Positions 6,491 through 6,494 of a DNA stretch of 6,494 nucleotides are shown in pieces; the first letter of the stretch is position 1, and every line of letters begins with the position of its first letter. This stretch comes from DAOPKN01 sp035391225 (GTDB taxonomy: Bacteria > Thermotogota > Thermotogae > MWEM01): NCBI GenBank assembly GCA_035391225.1, contig DAOPKN010000097.1:1-6494 (forward strand), written 5' to 3'. Under the pieces are notes generated by a model that saw only the letters and a list, made by a program, of their open reading frames with translations, was not told the DNA's origin and ran no database searches. The translations under genes were made by a program, and so were the position numbers.

Positions 6491-6494
6491 TTTG

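Noticed and set aside
1..6494. CRISPR array or other direct repeats
   Set aside because: No regularly spaced repeat of 25-40 bp was seen. Recurrent short TTTCC/GGAAA strings reflect codon use (GGA, GAA, AAA, TTC), not a repeat array.

Overview
This window is almost entirely one minus-strand CRISPR-Cas effector operon of the type I-B "Tneap/Cst" kind. Read in the direction of transcription (right to left), the order is cas6, the Cst1-type cas8 (CXXC-CXXC large subunit), the Cst2/DevR-type cas7, cas5 and cas3. The first four genes are complete. cas3 runs off the left edge after 819 codons, probably close to its natural end. Nothing convincing is coded on the plus strand. The long plus-strand open frames are antisense shadows of the cas genes.

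Layout: 6494-6476 is the end of the cas6 leader and carries a perfect Shine-Dalgarno (SD) sequence. cas6 (6475-5747) is followed by an 18-bp gap. cas8/cst1 (5728-4340) overlaps cas7 by 4 bp (ATGA). cas7/cst2 (4343-3300) is followed by a 14-bp gap holding the cas5 SD. cas5 (3285-2425) overlaps cas3 by 34 bp. cas3 (2458 to beyond position 1) fills the rest. There is no non-coding stretch longer than 20 bp, and I found no CRISPR array, RNA gene, mobile element or terminator. The adaptation genes (cas1, cas2, cas4), the array and the operon promoter are not in the window and would have to lie beyond its edges.

How the genes work together (family knowledge): Cas6 cuts the repeat RNA to make crRNA. 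Cas7 subunits form the backbone along the spacer, Cas5 holds the 5' handle, and the Cas8/Cst1 large subunit is expected to recognise the PAM and recruit Cas3. Cas3 then unwinds and degrades the target DNA with its helicase and HD nuclease. All key Cas3 motifs are present, so the interference module looks intact as far as it can be read.

Organism: a bacterium, possibly a thermophile and possibly Firmicutes-like. All five genes have strong GGAGG-type SD sequences, four of them exactly 7 nt from the start codon, and cas6 and cas8 start with TTG. In sampled lines G+C is about 45% in cas6-cas8 and about 50-55% in cas7-cas5-cas3. The lineage cannot be fixed from this alone. The system is a recognised type. 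The least ordinary points are a Cas6 with no histidine at the usual active-site position, the paired TTG starts, and a possible antisense extended -10 element inside cas6.
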